A stretch of DNA of 64,000 nucleotides, taken from Kineosporia succinea. Its GTDB lineage: Bacteria > Actinomycetota > Actinomycetes > Actinomycetales > Kineosporiaceae. Position numbers and translations under genes: made by a program. The stretch spans positions 7,747,241 through 7,811,240 of the forward strand of contig NZ_JAUSQZ010000001.1 in NCBI RefSeq assembly GCF_030811555.1, written 5' to 3'. Under the pieces are notes generated by a model, which was not told the DNA's origin, ran no database searches, and saw only the letters and a program-made list of their open reading frames with translations. Below, piece by piece: positions 8,344 through 15,796 of the stretch (its first letter is position 1; each line of letters begins with the position of its first letter).

Positions 8344-9656
8344 TGAGCCGGTCCCTCGTACGCGTTCTCGCCGGCGGCCTGCTGGGCCTCGTCGCTCTCG
8401 TGAGCAGCCTGGTGCTGACGAGCACCCAGCCGGCCTCGGCCCACCCCATGCCCCGCTCGATCGTGGCGCTCGACGTCGGTGACAGCTCGATCACCGCCGA
8501 CCTCCAGATCCCCGTGAACGACCTGGCCCTGGCCAGCGGCATCGACCTGACCGGTGACGACGCCGACGCGGTGCTGACCGGGCAGGCCGGCGACCTGAAA
8601 AACTATCTGGCCGAGCACGTCCAGCCGGTCAGCACCACCGGAACCCCCTGGACCGTCGCCGTCGGCACGGTCGCGCTGAGCGAGGCCGAGCAGACCGGCA
8701 GCGGCACCTACCGCGAGATCACCGCCCGGGCCGAGCTCACCCCGGCGGCCGGGGAGAGCCTGCGACAGTTCACGTTCCGCCTCGACCCCGTGATCCACCA
8801 GGTCGCCACGCACACCGTGCTGGTGACGGCGAAGGACGCTGGTGACGACCAGGCGCGCGAGGTCGCCACCGTCAGCATCGACGCGACGACCATGACTGTC
8901 GCACCGCTCACGATCGACCTGGACGACACCTCGGCCTGGATCGGTTTCACCGGCATGGTCAGCCTCGGCGCCCACCACATTCTCGAGGGCACCGACCACC
9001 TGCTGTTCCTGCTCGTGCTCCTGCTGCCCGCGCCGGTGCTGGCGTCGGCGGGTCGCTGGTCGGGTGCGGCCCCACCCAGCACCGCCCTGGCCCGGACAGC
9101 CCGTATCACGCTGGCTTTCACGATAGGACACTCGGCCACGCTGGCGATCAGCGCGCTGACCCGCGTCGAGATCCCGGCCCAGCCGATCGAGGCGCTCATC
9201 GCGGTGAGCATCCTGATCGGTGCGCTCAACGCCGTACGCCCGCTCTTCCCGGGCCGGGAAGCGCTGGTGGCAGCCGGTTTCGGACTCATCCACGGCATGG
9301 CCTTCTCATTCACCCTGGCCGAGATGAACCTGACCACGGGCCGGCTGGTGCTCAGCCTGCTCGGGTTCAACCTGGGCATCGAGGCGATGCAGCTGCTGGT
9401 GGTCGCCGTGATGCTGCCGTCGCTGATCGTGCTGAGCCGCACGTCCTGGTACCGCCCCGTCCAGATGAGCGGCGCCGCGGTCGCCGGCGTCGCTGCCACC
9501 GGCTGGCTCATCGATCGCATCGGCATCGGCAACGCCGTGGCCCGCACCGCCGACCTCCTGGGTACCCAGGGCTGGTGGGTCGCGGGTGGCCTGGCCGTCC
9601 TCGCTGCCGCGTCACATCTGTCGCGACGCCGCGCGGTGGCACAGCAACAGGCTTGA
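8343..9656 (+). CDS. HupE/UreJ-like membrane protein with N-terminal extracellular domain
   Basis: A 437-residue protein with a signal peptide ending ASAHPM, a ~170-residue extracellular beta-rich domain, then six to seven membrane segments. The membrane part carries family motifs: GAHHILEGTDHLLFLLVLLL, ARITLAFTIGHSATLAI, PIEALIAVSILIGALN, FGLIHGMAFSF and LGFNLGIEAMQL. The conserved His and Asp residues (HHILEGTDH, GHS, HGM) are the probable metal-binding positions of HupE/UreJ nickel-related permeases. It is translationally coupled to the DUF3500 lipoprotein; together they may handle a metal at the cell surface. The substrate is not shown by the sequence. Confidence 0.88.
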   Translation: MSRSLVRVLAGGLLGLVALVSSLVLTSTQPASAHPMPRSIVALDVGDSSITADLQIPVNDLALASGIDLTGDDADAVLTGQAGDLKNYLAEHVQPVSTTGTPWTVAVGTVALSEAEQTGSGTYREITARAELTPAAGESLRQFTFRLDPVIHQVATHTVLVTAKDAGDDQAREVATVSIDATTMTVAPLTIDLDDTSAWIGFTGMVSLGAHHILEGTDHLLFLLVLLLPAPVLASAGRWSGAAPPSTALARTARITLAFTIGHSATLAISALTRVEIPAQPIEALIAVSILIGALNAVRPLFPGREALVAAGFGLIHGMAFSFTLAEMNLTTGRLVLSLLGFNLGIEAMQLLVVAVMLPSLIVLSRTSWYRPVQMSGAAVAGVAATGWLIDRIGIGNAVARTADLLGTQGWWVAGGLAVLAAASHLSRRRAVAQQQA

Positions 9657-9780
9657 GGACGCACCGGTCACCCCACCAGACCTCTCACCTTCGGGGCTCG
9701 AGGACGCGCCCGTCACCCCACCAGACCTCTCACCTTCAGGGCTTAAGGACGCGCCCGTCACCTCACCAGCCTCTCCTCAC
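9655..9780. repeat. 2.8 tandem copies of a 45-bp unit
   Basis: Units start at 9655, 9700 and 9745 and share GACGCGCCCGTCACC, CACCAGACCTCTCACCTTC and a GGGCT end. The array begins inside the stop codon of the HupE-like gene. It opens a repeat-only stretch (9657-10234, 578 bases) that also holds a palindrome and two further arrays; no gene was seen in this stretch. Confidence 0.85.
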
Positions 9781-9794
9781 CTTTGAGCGGCGAC

Positions 9795-9843
9795 GAGCAG
9801 AAACACCCCCTATACCCAATGGGTATAGGGGGTGTTTCTGCTC
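9795..9843. other. 49-nt perfect palindrome (24-bp arms)
   Basis: Left arm 9795-9818 and right arm 9820-9843 are perfect reverse complements around a single A at 9819. The centre reads CTATACCCAATGGGTATAG and the outer arms carry GCAGAAACACCCC. It can act as a bidirectional terminator hairpin for the DUF3500-hupE operon. The ATACCC/GGGTAT core also recalls metal-repressor (CsoR/RcnR) operators, a weak resemblance. Its composition is AT-richer than its surroundings. Confidence 0.85.
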
Positions 9844-9844
9844 C

Positions 9845-9928
9845 GGGGCCGGTGATGGGGCCGGTGATGGGGCCGGTGATGGGGCCGGTGATGGGGCCGG
9901 TGATGGGGCCGGTGATGGGGCCGGTGAT
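9845..9928. repeat. Seven tandem copies of a 12-bp unit
   Basis: GGGGCCGGTGAT is repeated exactly seven times without mismatch, directly after the palindrome. The identity between copies implies recent expansion. Confidence 0.95.
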
Positions 9929-10020
9929 GGAACAAGGATCAGGGCAGCAACCGAGGCCGGGAGCCGGGGCCGGAGCCGGGACCAGGACCGAAGGCCGGCA
10001 ACCCGGGGCAGAGGGCGCGA

Positions 10021-10074
10021 CAGGGTCGGAGCAGGGTCGGAGCAGGGTCGGAGCAGGGTCGGAGCAGGGTCGGG
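10021..10074. repeat. Five tandem copies of an 11-bp unit
   Basis: CAGGGTCGGAG starts at 10021, 10032, 10043, 10054 and 10065, the last copy truncated to CAGGGTCGGG. It is the third array in this intergenic block. Confidence 0.92.
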
Positions 10075-10234
10075 AATCCACGCCCCGGACTCACGGGGCG
10101 GAGCCAGCGCCGGGCACCGGGAGCTGGGACCGGCGACACCGAGCCGGTACCGGCGGTCGGGAACCGGTGGGGGCGCCGCCGCGTCCCACATTCTGCCGAC
10201 CCCGACCGGGCCACGGAACACGAAAGGTGCCAGC

Positions 10235-10627
10235 GTGCTGAGACACGTCTTCCTCCTCGCGCCCGTCCTGCTGCTCACCGCCTGCGCGGGCACGACCGGG
10301 AGCTCGGCCTCGTGCGCGTTCGCGGTGGAGTACGAGGGCCGGATCTACACCGGGGAGCAGCGGATCGACCCGGATCTGGTCGGCGCGAGCCTGGGCGTGC
10401 ACCAGATGCCGGCCTGCAACGACACCGGTGGGAGCGAGCCGGCCCCCGGCGATCCCTCGCCCGGCGACGTGGAGATCTTCCGGGTCGAGGGATTCGACCC
10501 GCGCCATGTGGTCTACGCCCAGATCGTGGGCGCGGACGCGGAGCCCGAGGGACGCCGTCTTTCCGTCGGGAAGGACGAGATGCCCGCCGATGTCTGGTCC
10601 AGCCTGCAGGCCGATACCGGCGTCTGA
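10235..10627 (+). CDS. Small secreted lipoprotein, unknown function
   Basis: A 130-residue protein, MLRHVFLLAPVLLLTACAG at its N-terminus with lipobox LTAC. GTG at 10235 is placed 7 nt after GAAAGG. The mature part is short, with two further Cys residues (SCAFAVEYEGRIYTG and MPACNDTG) that could form a disulfide outside the cell. I recognise no domain. It precedes the lanthipeptide synthetase by 80 nt; a functional link is not shown. Confidence 0.7.
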   Translation: MLRHVFLLAPVLLLTACAGTTGSSASCAFAVEYEGRIYTGEQRIDPDLVGASLGVHQMPACNDTGGSEPAPGDPSPGDVEIFRVEGFDPRHVVYAQIVGADAEPEGRRLSVGKDEMPADVWSSLQADTGV

Positions 10628-10707
10628 AGCTCTCGACCGGCGGTACTTTTCGGTAGTCCCTACGGTGATGGACGTCCCGCACACGGCACGAACGCGAGGG
10701 GGTCCAC

Positions 10708-13395
10708 GTGGACATGCGCTACGTCGAGTTCATCCAGGCCGACCCCTTCTTCTACGACCGGCTCCGCACCGACCGCACCCACCCCGCCACCACCGATTAC
10801 CGCATCGCGCAGAACGTGGACTGGGCCGGCTGGGAGCAGAACACCCGCGACGGCTGGCACGGCGTGTTCCCCCGCGACCTCGAACTGCCCGAACAAGGCT
10901 GGAAGGTGCACGTCTCGGCCACCCTCGAGAATGCCCAGTGCGTGCTGGATCTCGTCTCCGGACACTGCGGGCGGCAGCGGGTACCGTTCAAGTACCGGGC
11001 CACCCGCACCGACCTGCTGCGCATCAACCTGAAGTACGCCGACCGGGGCACGAGCGGCAAGTTCGTCACCGTCTATCCGGCCACCGAGCAGGCCTGCGCA
11101 GAGGTACTGAACGATCTCGACGCGCTGGTCGGCGGGATGGACGGACCCTACGTGCTCAGCGACCTGCGCTGGAACCAGGGGCCGGTCTACCTGCGGTACG
11201 GCGGTTTCCGGGCGCTGGACGTACGTGACGAGCACGATCAGCTGGTGCCCGCGATCCGGCGTCCCGACGGTGAACTCGTGCCCGACCGCCGCACCCCGTC
11301 CTTCGCACCGCCCGCCTGGGTGCCACTACCGGCGTTCGTCACCACGGCCCGCGAGCGCCTGAATGCCGACGACAGCGAGGCTTTCGGCTACCGGGTGCGC
11401 GAGGCGCTGCACTTCAGCAACGGTGGGGGCGTGTACCTGGCCGAGCGACTGCGCGATGCGGCGACGGTGGTGCTGAAGGAGGCCCGTCCGCACGCGGGGC
11501 TCTCTCCCGACGGCCGTGACGCGGTGGAGCGACTGCAGTGCGAACGTGAGCAGCTCGAGCGGCTGCGGGGCGTGCCTTCGATCGTGGGTGTGCTGGGCGG
11601 GTTCGAGCACTCGGGTCACCATTTCCTGGTGCTGGAACACGTCGGGGGACGTTCGCTGAACCGGGAGATCGCGGCCCGTCACCCGATGGTCCGGGCCGGG
11701 GCGAGCACGCACGACCGCGACGAGTACCGCGCCTGGGCCCTCGGGGTGCTGGAACAGATCGAGGCCGGGATACGGGCCGTGCACGAGCACGGTCAGGTGC
11801 ACGGCGATCTGCACCCGGGCAACGTGCTCGTGACCCCGGACGGCACCGTGCGTTTCGTCGATCTGGAGTTGTCGTACGCACAGGACGCCCCCGCGCCGTC
11901 CGCGGGTGGAGCCCCCGGGTTCACCCCTCCGGACGGGCGCACCGGCGTGGCCGCCGACCTGTACTCGCTGGCCTGCCTGAAGATCGCGCTGTTCATCCCG
12001 CTCACCCCGCTGCTGGCCCTGGACCACCGCACGGCCCGGCGCCTGATCGACGAGGCCGTGCGCCGGTTCGGGCTCGACATCGGTTTCGGGGCCGAGGTCC
12101 TCGCCCGTCTCGAGGCACCTCGGACCGGCGGCGCACCCGCCGGCGAAAGAACGCAGCAGGCCGAGGAACTGGCCCGGACCTGGCCGGTCGACACCGCCGA
12201 CGGGGTGCAGCAACTGAGAACGGCCATCGTGCGCGGCCTTCACGAGAGCCTCGACCTGAGCCGGGCCGATCGCGTGTTCCCCGGCGACGTCCGCCAGTTC
12301 ACCCACGACGCACTCTCGATCGCCCACGGCGCGTGCGGCGTCCTGCCGGCGCTGCACGAGCCCGGCGAGAGCTCACACCGGGCCGACGCCGTGCTCGACT
12401 GGGTGAGCGCCGCCCTGCACCGGGCGCCTCGCACCCAGCCGGGTCTGCTCGACGGCATCACCGGGATCGCCCGCACCTTCAGCCGGTTCGGCCGGGTCGA
12501 CGAGGCCGCCCGGCTCACCGCGGAGATCGAGCGCCTGCCCTTCGAGCAGCTCCCGGGCGACCTGTACGGCGGCCTGGTGGGCATCGGCCTCGACCGGCTC
12601 GACGAGGACCCGGACGGCGCCGCGATCACCGAGATCCGCCGGGTGCTGCGCGATCGCACCGGTGAACTCGGCCGCCACATCCGCTCGGTCAAGGGTGTGA
12701 CGCGGGCGGCCCGGGACCGGGGCGGCCTGCTGCGCGGTGCGACCGGCGCGGCCCTGTTCTGGCTGCGCTGCTACGAGACCTACCATCAGGCCGAGGATCT
12801 CGACCGGGCCCGCCGCGCGCTCGCCGTCGACCTGTCCGCCTGCACAGAACGTCCGGACGGCTCGCTGCAGCTCGACGAAGACCGCCGCTCCCTGCCGTAT
12901 CTCGGCTCCGGCTCGATCGGCGTGGCGCTGGTCGCGATGCGCCTGCTCGAGCACCTCGACGACGAAGACCTGCGCCGGGCCGTGCGCCGGGTGATCCGGG
13001 TGACGCGGGCCGGATACACCGCTCAGTCGGGTCTTCTCAACGGCCGCGCCGGGTTCGTGCTCTTCCTCACCGCCGTGCAGCGTTCCCCGTTCGCCGACGC
13101 GGTCAGCCGCGCCGACCTGATCCGGCACACCCGCGACCTCGGCCTCTACGCCCTGGTGCACGGCACCGGCCTCCACTTTCCCGGCGAGCAGATCCTGCGG
13201 GCCTCGACCGACTGGGCCAGCGGCTCGGCCGGCGTTCTCACCGCCCTCGACGCCTACGCCCACGTGGTGCACGGCACGGCGCCCGCCCCCACACCCCCGA
13301 TACCGGGCCTCTTCCCGGGAACCGGCACCGTTCGTCCACCGGAAGGAGCCCTGGACCTCAGATCACACCAGCCCGAACCCACGCCCAGCACCTGA
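10708..13395 (+). CDS. lanKC: Class III lanthipeptide synthetase (LanKC)
   Basis: An 895-residue three-domain enzyme that phosphorylates Ser/Thr in a precursor peptide, eliminates phosphate and cyclises Cys onto the dehydro-residues. Order: a lyase domain (1-210; family start MRYVEFIQADPFFYDRL, KVHVSATLENAQ, RVPFKYRAT), a kinase (about 225-460; VVLKEARPH lysine, VHGDLHPGNVLV catalytic loop, RFVDLE in place of DFG) and a LanC-like cyclase (about 560-875; GLLDGITGIARTF, GDLYGGLVGIG, GLLRGATGAALFW, SGLLNGRAGFVLF). I see no Cys-Cys-His zinc triad in the cyclase, the defining difference from class I, II and IV enzymes. GTG at 10708 follows GAGGGGG. The precursor gene begins 10 nt after the stop. 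No transporter lies next to it. Confidence 0.95.
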   Translation: MDMRYVEFIQADPFFYDRLRTDRTHPATTDYRIAQNVDWAGWEQNTRDGWHGVFPRDLELPEQGWKVHVSATLENAQCVLDLVSGHCGRQRVPFKYRATRTDLLRINLKYADRGTSGKFVTVYPATEQACAEVLNDLDALVGGMDGPYVLSDLRWNQGPVYLRYGGFRALDVRDEHDQLVPAIRRPDGELVPDRRTPSFAPPAWVPLPAFVTTARERLNADDSEAFGYRVREALHFSNGGGVYLAERLRDAATVVLKEARPHAGLSPDGRDAVERLQCEREQLERLRGVPSIVGVLGGFEHSGHHFLVLEHVGGRSLNREIAARHPMVRAGASTHDRDEYRAWALGVLEQIEAGIRAVHEHGQVHGDLHPGNVLVTPDGTVRFVDLELSYAQDAPAPSAGGAPGFTPPDGRTGVAADLYSLACLKIALFIPLTPLLALDHRTARRLIDEAVRRFGLDIGFGAEVLARLEAPRTGGAPAGERTQQAEELARTWPVDTADGVQQLRTAIVRGLHESLDLSRADRVFPGDVRQFTHDALSIAHGACGVLPALHEPGESSHRADAVLDWVSAALHRAPRTQPGLLDGITGIARTFSRFGRVDEAARLTAEIERLPFEQLPGDLYGGLVGIGLDRLDEDPDGAAITEIRRVLRDRTGELGRHIRSVKGVTRAARDRGGLLRGATGAALFWLRCYETYHQAEDLDRARRALAVDLSACTERPDGSLQLDEDRRSLPYLGSGSIGVALVAMRLLEHLDDEDLRRAVRRVIRVTRAGYTAQSGLLNGRAGFVLFLTAVQRSPFADAVSRADLIRHTRDLGLYALVHGTGLHFPGEQILRASTDWASGSAGVLTALDAYAHVVHGTAPAPTPPIPGLFPGTGTVRPPEGALDLRSHQPEPTPST

Positions 13396-13405
13396 GAGGA
13401 CCACG

Positions 13406-13519
13406 ATGAACCAGATTCTCGACCTTCAGACCCTCACACCCGACGAGCAGCCCGAGGATCTGAGCCTGCTCAACCTCTGCGGCCAGCCCAGCACCGCGAG
13501 CCTCCTGCTGTGCGGATGA
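13406..13519 (+). CDS. lanA: Class III lanthipeptide precursor peptide (37 aa)
   Basis: ATG at 13406, 10 nt after the lanKC stop, with GAGAGGA just upstream. The peptide has a leader MNQILDLQTLTPDEQPED, containing the ILDLQTL-type helix that class III synthetases recognise, and a core SLLNLCGQPSTASLLLCG. The core offers S20-x4-C25 and S29-x2-S32-x3-C36. The second is the labionin-type Ser-x2-Ser-x3-Cys spacing and resembles the first ring region of SapB (RASLLLCG). The product would be a small, hydrophobic, two-ring peptide. There is no leader protease beside it. Confidence 0.92.
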   Translation: MNQILDLQTLTPDEQPEDLSLLNLCGQPSTASLLLCG

Positions 13520-13533
13520 CCTGACGCGGGTCC

Positions 13534-13579
13534 GGGCGTGATCGCGAGCAGGGCGCCGCCCCGGTTCGCGATCACGCCC
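13534..13579 (+). terminator. Hairpin ending the lanthipeptide operon
   Basis: GGGCGTGATCGCGA (13534-13547) pairs perfectly with TCGCGATCACGCCC (13566-13579). It lies 15 nt after the precursor stop codon. Confidence 0.75.
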
Positions 13580-13612
13580 ACCACCCACGAGCCGACCATC
13601 CGGATTGCTTAG

Positions 13613-13628
13613 CCGACCATCTGGTCGG
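13613..13628. promoter_or_regulatory. Palindromic site upstream of the GNAT gene
   Basis: CCGACCATCTGGTCGG has 7-bp perfect arms around TC. A partial copy (GCCGACCATCCGG) lies at 13591-13603. TTGCTT and TAGCCT, spaced like -35/-10 elements, flank the site, so it may be an operator for the acetyltransferase gene at 13693. Confidence 0.45.
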
Positions 13629-13692
13629 TAGCCTGATGGCACGAGGAACTCCGGACCCCTGCGCGACCAGCGCTGCCGGAGTCGAGTGAGAC

Positions 13693-14421
13693 ATGATCAC
13701 GCCGCACATCCGCGCCGCAACGATCACCGAGGCACGTGAGGTCGCCGACCTCTTCGCCCGCGCCTACGAACACGACCCGGTCTGGGCCGCTCTGGCCCCA
13801 CGCGCCGACCGACGCACCCGCACGATCCGGCGGGTGATGCGCGCCGAGCTGCTCCGCGGCGGCGTCCGCACGCTCGACGTGGCGACCGACCCCGAAACCG
13901 GCCGGATCATCGGCGCTCTCAGCTACGAAGCACCGCGCCACCGAACCCCGGCCCACTGGTGGGACCGGTTCACGGCCCATCTGCCCGGTTGCATCGGCCG
14001 GGCTCTGCGCCATGACCTCACCGTGCGGAATCTGCGGCCGAGCGAGCCGCACTGGTACCTGCACGACATCGCCGCCGATCCCGGACATCGCGGGCAGGGC
14101 ATCGGCTCGGCGCTGCTGAGGCACCGGCTCGGCCTGATCGACCAGGCTCCGACGCCTGCGGCGCTGCAGGCGACGACCACGGCGAGTGCCCGCCTCTACG
14201 GTCGGTACGGCTTCGCGGAGGTCGCCCCGATCCACGATCTGCCGGGTGTCACCTCGTTCGCCCTGACCAGACCGGCCAGACCGGCCAGACCGGCCGCACC
14301 GCCCGGGCCGGGCCGGTCTCAGTCGCAGAACCAGCCGGGCGGGGTCTGCCCCGAGAAGATCAGCAGGGACTCGATTCTCGCGAACCAGTCGTCGGCCGAC
14401 AGGCAGCCGTCGGCGACCTGA
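13693..14421 (+). CDS. GNAT family N-acetyltransferase
   Basis: A 242-residue acetyl-CoA-dependent acetyltransferase. The GNAT core is visible: an N-terminal RAATITEAREVADLFARAY, the acetyl-CoA loop LHDIAADPGHRGQGIGSALL (R/Q-x-x-G-x-G/A) and a terminal ARLYGRYGFAEV strand. The domain ends near residue 195. The last ~47 residues (Pro/Ala-rich, then Gln/Ser-rich) run antisense over the small gene at 14319-14513 and are unlike the family. They are probably read-through after loss of an earlier stop. The acceptor substrate is unknown. Confidence 0.85.
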   Translation: MITPHIRAATITEAREVADLFARAYEHDPVWAALAPRADRRTRTIRRVMRAELLRGGVRTLDVATDPETGRIIGALSYEAPRHRTPAHWWDRFTAHLPGCIGRALRHDLTVRNLRPSEPHWYLHDIAADPGHRGQGIGSALLRHRLGLIDQAPTPAALQATTTASARLYGRYGFAEVAPIHDLPGVTSFALTRPARPARPAAPPGPGRSQSQNQPGGVCPEKISRDSILANQSSADRQPSAT

Positions 14422-14513
14422 CGGGTCAGGTCCAGCATCTCCGGGGTCGCCACGTACTCGCGATGCGAACCGTCGAGCAGGTTAAGCGTCAACCACCCAG
14501 TGTCTGCGCTCAT
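14319..14513 (-). CDS. Small hypothetical protein (64 aa)
   Basis: ATG at 14513 gives MSADTGWLTLNLLDGSHREY and ends TPPGWFCD. It has the composition of a compact acidic cytoplasmic protein with a conserved-looking LTRQVADGCLSADDWFARIE helix. I do not recognise the family. Its 3' end overlaps the tail of the convergent GNAT gene by 103 nt; of the two overlapping frames this one looks more protein-like. Confidence 0.6.
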   Translation of the reverse strand: MSADTGWLTLNLLDGSHREYVATPEMLDLTRQVADGCLSADDWFARIESLLIFSGQTPPGWFCD

Positions 14514-14585
14514 GACCCGACAGTAATCACGAGGTAGCTCGGCGTACAACCAGGACGGGCGGCAATGGGCCGAACACCCCAGCCC

Positions 14586-15566
14586 TCACCGGGCCAGGGT
14601 CTGACGGGGATGCACCCCGAACCGCTGCCGGTAGACCACCGCGAACCGGCCCGGATGGGTGAACCCCCAGCGCCGGGCCACATCGGCCACGGTGTCGAAG
14701 GCCGGGTCGGCGGCCTCGAGGTCACGGTGGGCCCGGTCGAGGCGAGTGCTGCGCAGGTATGCCATCGGGGTGCAGCCGTGGTGCCGGGCGAACGCGATCT
14801 GCAGGGCCCGGGCGCTGATGCCGGCCGCCCCGGCGATCTGGGCCAGGGTCAGCGGCTCGGCGGCGTGCGCCTGCATGTGGGCCACCGCGCGGCGCAGGGT
14901 CGCGGGGCCGGCGTGCCCGCCGCCGGGCTGGTAGTGGCTGGTCATGATGCTGTTGGGGAACACGCTCAGGGCGGCCGTGGTGAGGGTGCGCACCAGGTGG
15001 GCCCGCACCAGGGGGCTGGCCAGGCCTGAGCGGGCGGCCGAGGCCTCGGCCCAGGTCATGCGCATGAGCTGGGCCCAGTAGCGGGAGGACGCGTCGTCGA
15101 CCGGGACGTTGTCGAGGAACCGGACGCCGGTGCCCGCCGAGTCGGTCAGGGCGGCCGCCGCCTCGGCGATGCTCGCCAGCGGCAGGTGCAGCGTGGTGAA
15201 CGTGGAGTTCGGGGTCCAGGTGGCCCGGGTGGCCTGGGCCGTGTCACTGCGCCAGACCTCGCCCGGGCCGAGCCGGACGTCGGGCCGGCCGGCCCGGGCC
15301 TGGCTCATCGAGCCGTCACTGACCAGCACCGTCGCGAACGTGGCGAGCGGCTCGGACACCGAGCGGCCGGTGAAGCCCCAGCGCTGCACGCCGCAGGCCA
15401 GTTCCCCGGCCTCGGCCCGCACGACGCGGAACTGGAAGTCCTCGTCGACCGCGTCCAGGTCGAGCCGGGTGCGGGCGAAGATCCGCCCGATGAGCTGGCC
15501 CGCCACCTCCGGCCGGTCGGTGACCACCGACGATGTCCGCACGGGCCCGTCCTCTGCCGCCGCCAC
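14586..15566 (-). CDS. AraC family transcriptional regulator
   Basis: About 326 residues. The C-terminal ~100 residues are an AraC double helix-turn-helix: LTLAQIAGAAGISARALQIA, HHGCTPMAYLRSTRLDRAHR, VADVARRWGFTHPGRFAVVY and RQRFGVHP. The N-terminal ~200 residues resemble the AraC-binding-like domain of actinobacterial regulators (WTPNSTFTTLHLPLASIAEA). GTG at 15566 is preferred because GGGGGGAG sits 6 nt upstream; GTG at 15602 is also in frame. It is the only gene between two hairpins and has no obvious cognate operon. Confidence 0.88.
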   Translation of the reverse strand: MAAAEDGPVRTSSVVTDRPEVAGQLIGRIFARTRLDLDAVDEDFQFRVVRAEAGELACGVQRWGFTGRSVSEPLATFATVLVSDGSMSQARAGRPDVRLGPGEVWRSDTAQATRATWTPNSTFTTLHLPLASIAEAAAALTDSAGTGVRFLDNVPVDDASSRYWAQLMRMTWAEASAARSGLASPLVRAHLVRTLTTAALSVFPNSIMTSHYQPGGGHAGPATLRRAVAHMQAHAAEPLTLAQIAGAAGISARALQIAFARHHGCTPMAYLRSTRLDRAHRDLEAADPAFDTVADVARRWGFTHPGRFAVVYRQRFGVHPRQTLAR

Positions 15567-15734
15567 AGACGCTCCCCCCGCCTCGTCCTGACGAAGAGTC
15601 ACCCTACAACTACGGACAGATGACGAAAGAGGGAATCCGAAAGCGAAGGTCCGGGAGCCGCGGCTGGATAGGAGGCGATTCGGGCGGGTACCAAGGAAGT
15701 ACCCGCGCACCCCCTGGGCGGGTGTGAACCTGCT

Positions 15735-15778
15735 GAGCCGCACTGTCCGGAACCCCCTCCGCCGGGACAGTGCGGCTC
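15735..15778 (-). terminator. Hairpin after the serine hydrolase gene
   Basis: GAGCCGCACTGTCC (15735-15748) and GGACAGTGCGGCTC (15765-15778) form a perfect 14-bp stem, 19 nt beyond the stop of the minus-strand hydrolase gene. Confidence 0.75.
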
Positions 15779-15796
15779 GGCAGCACCTCGTCCGCT

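Noticed and set aside
9795-9843. Metal-repressor (CsoR) operator for the DUF3500-hupE operon
   Set aside because: It lies after, not before, the operon and its symmetry extends far beyond an operator; a terminator or mobile palindrome is more likely.
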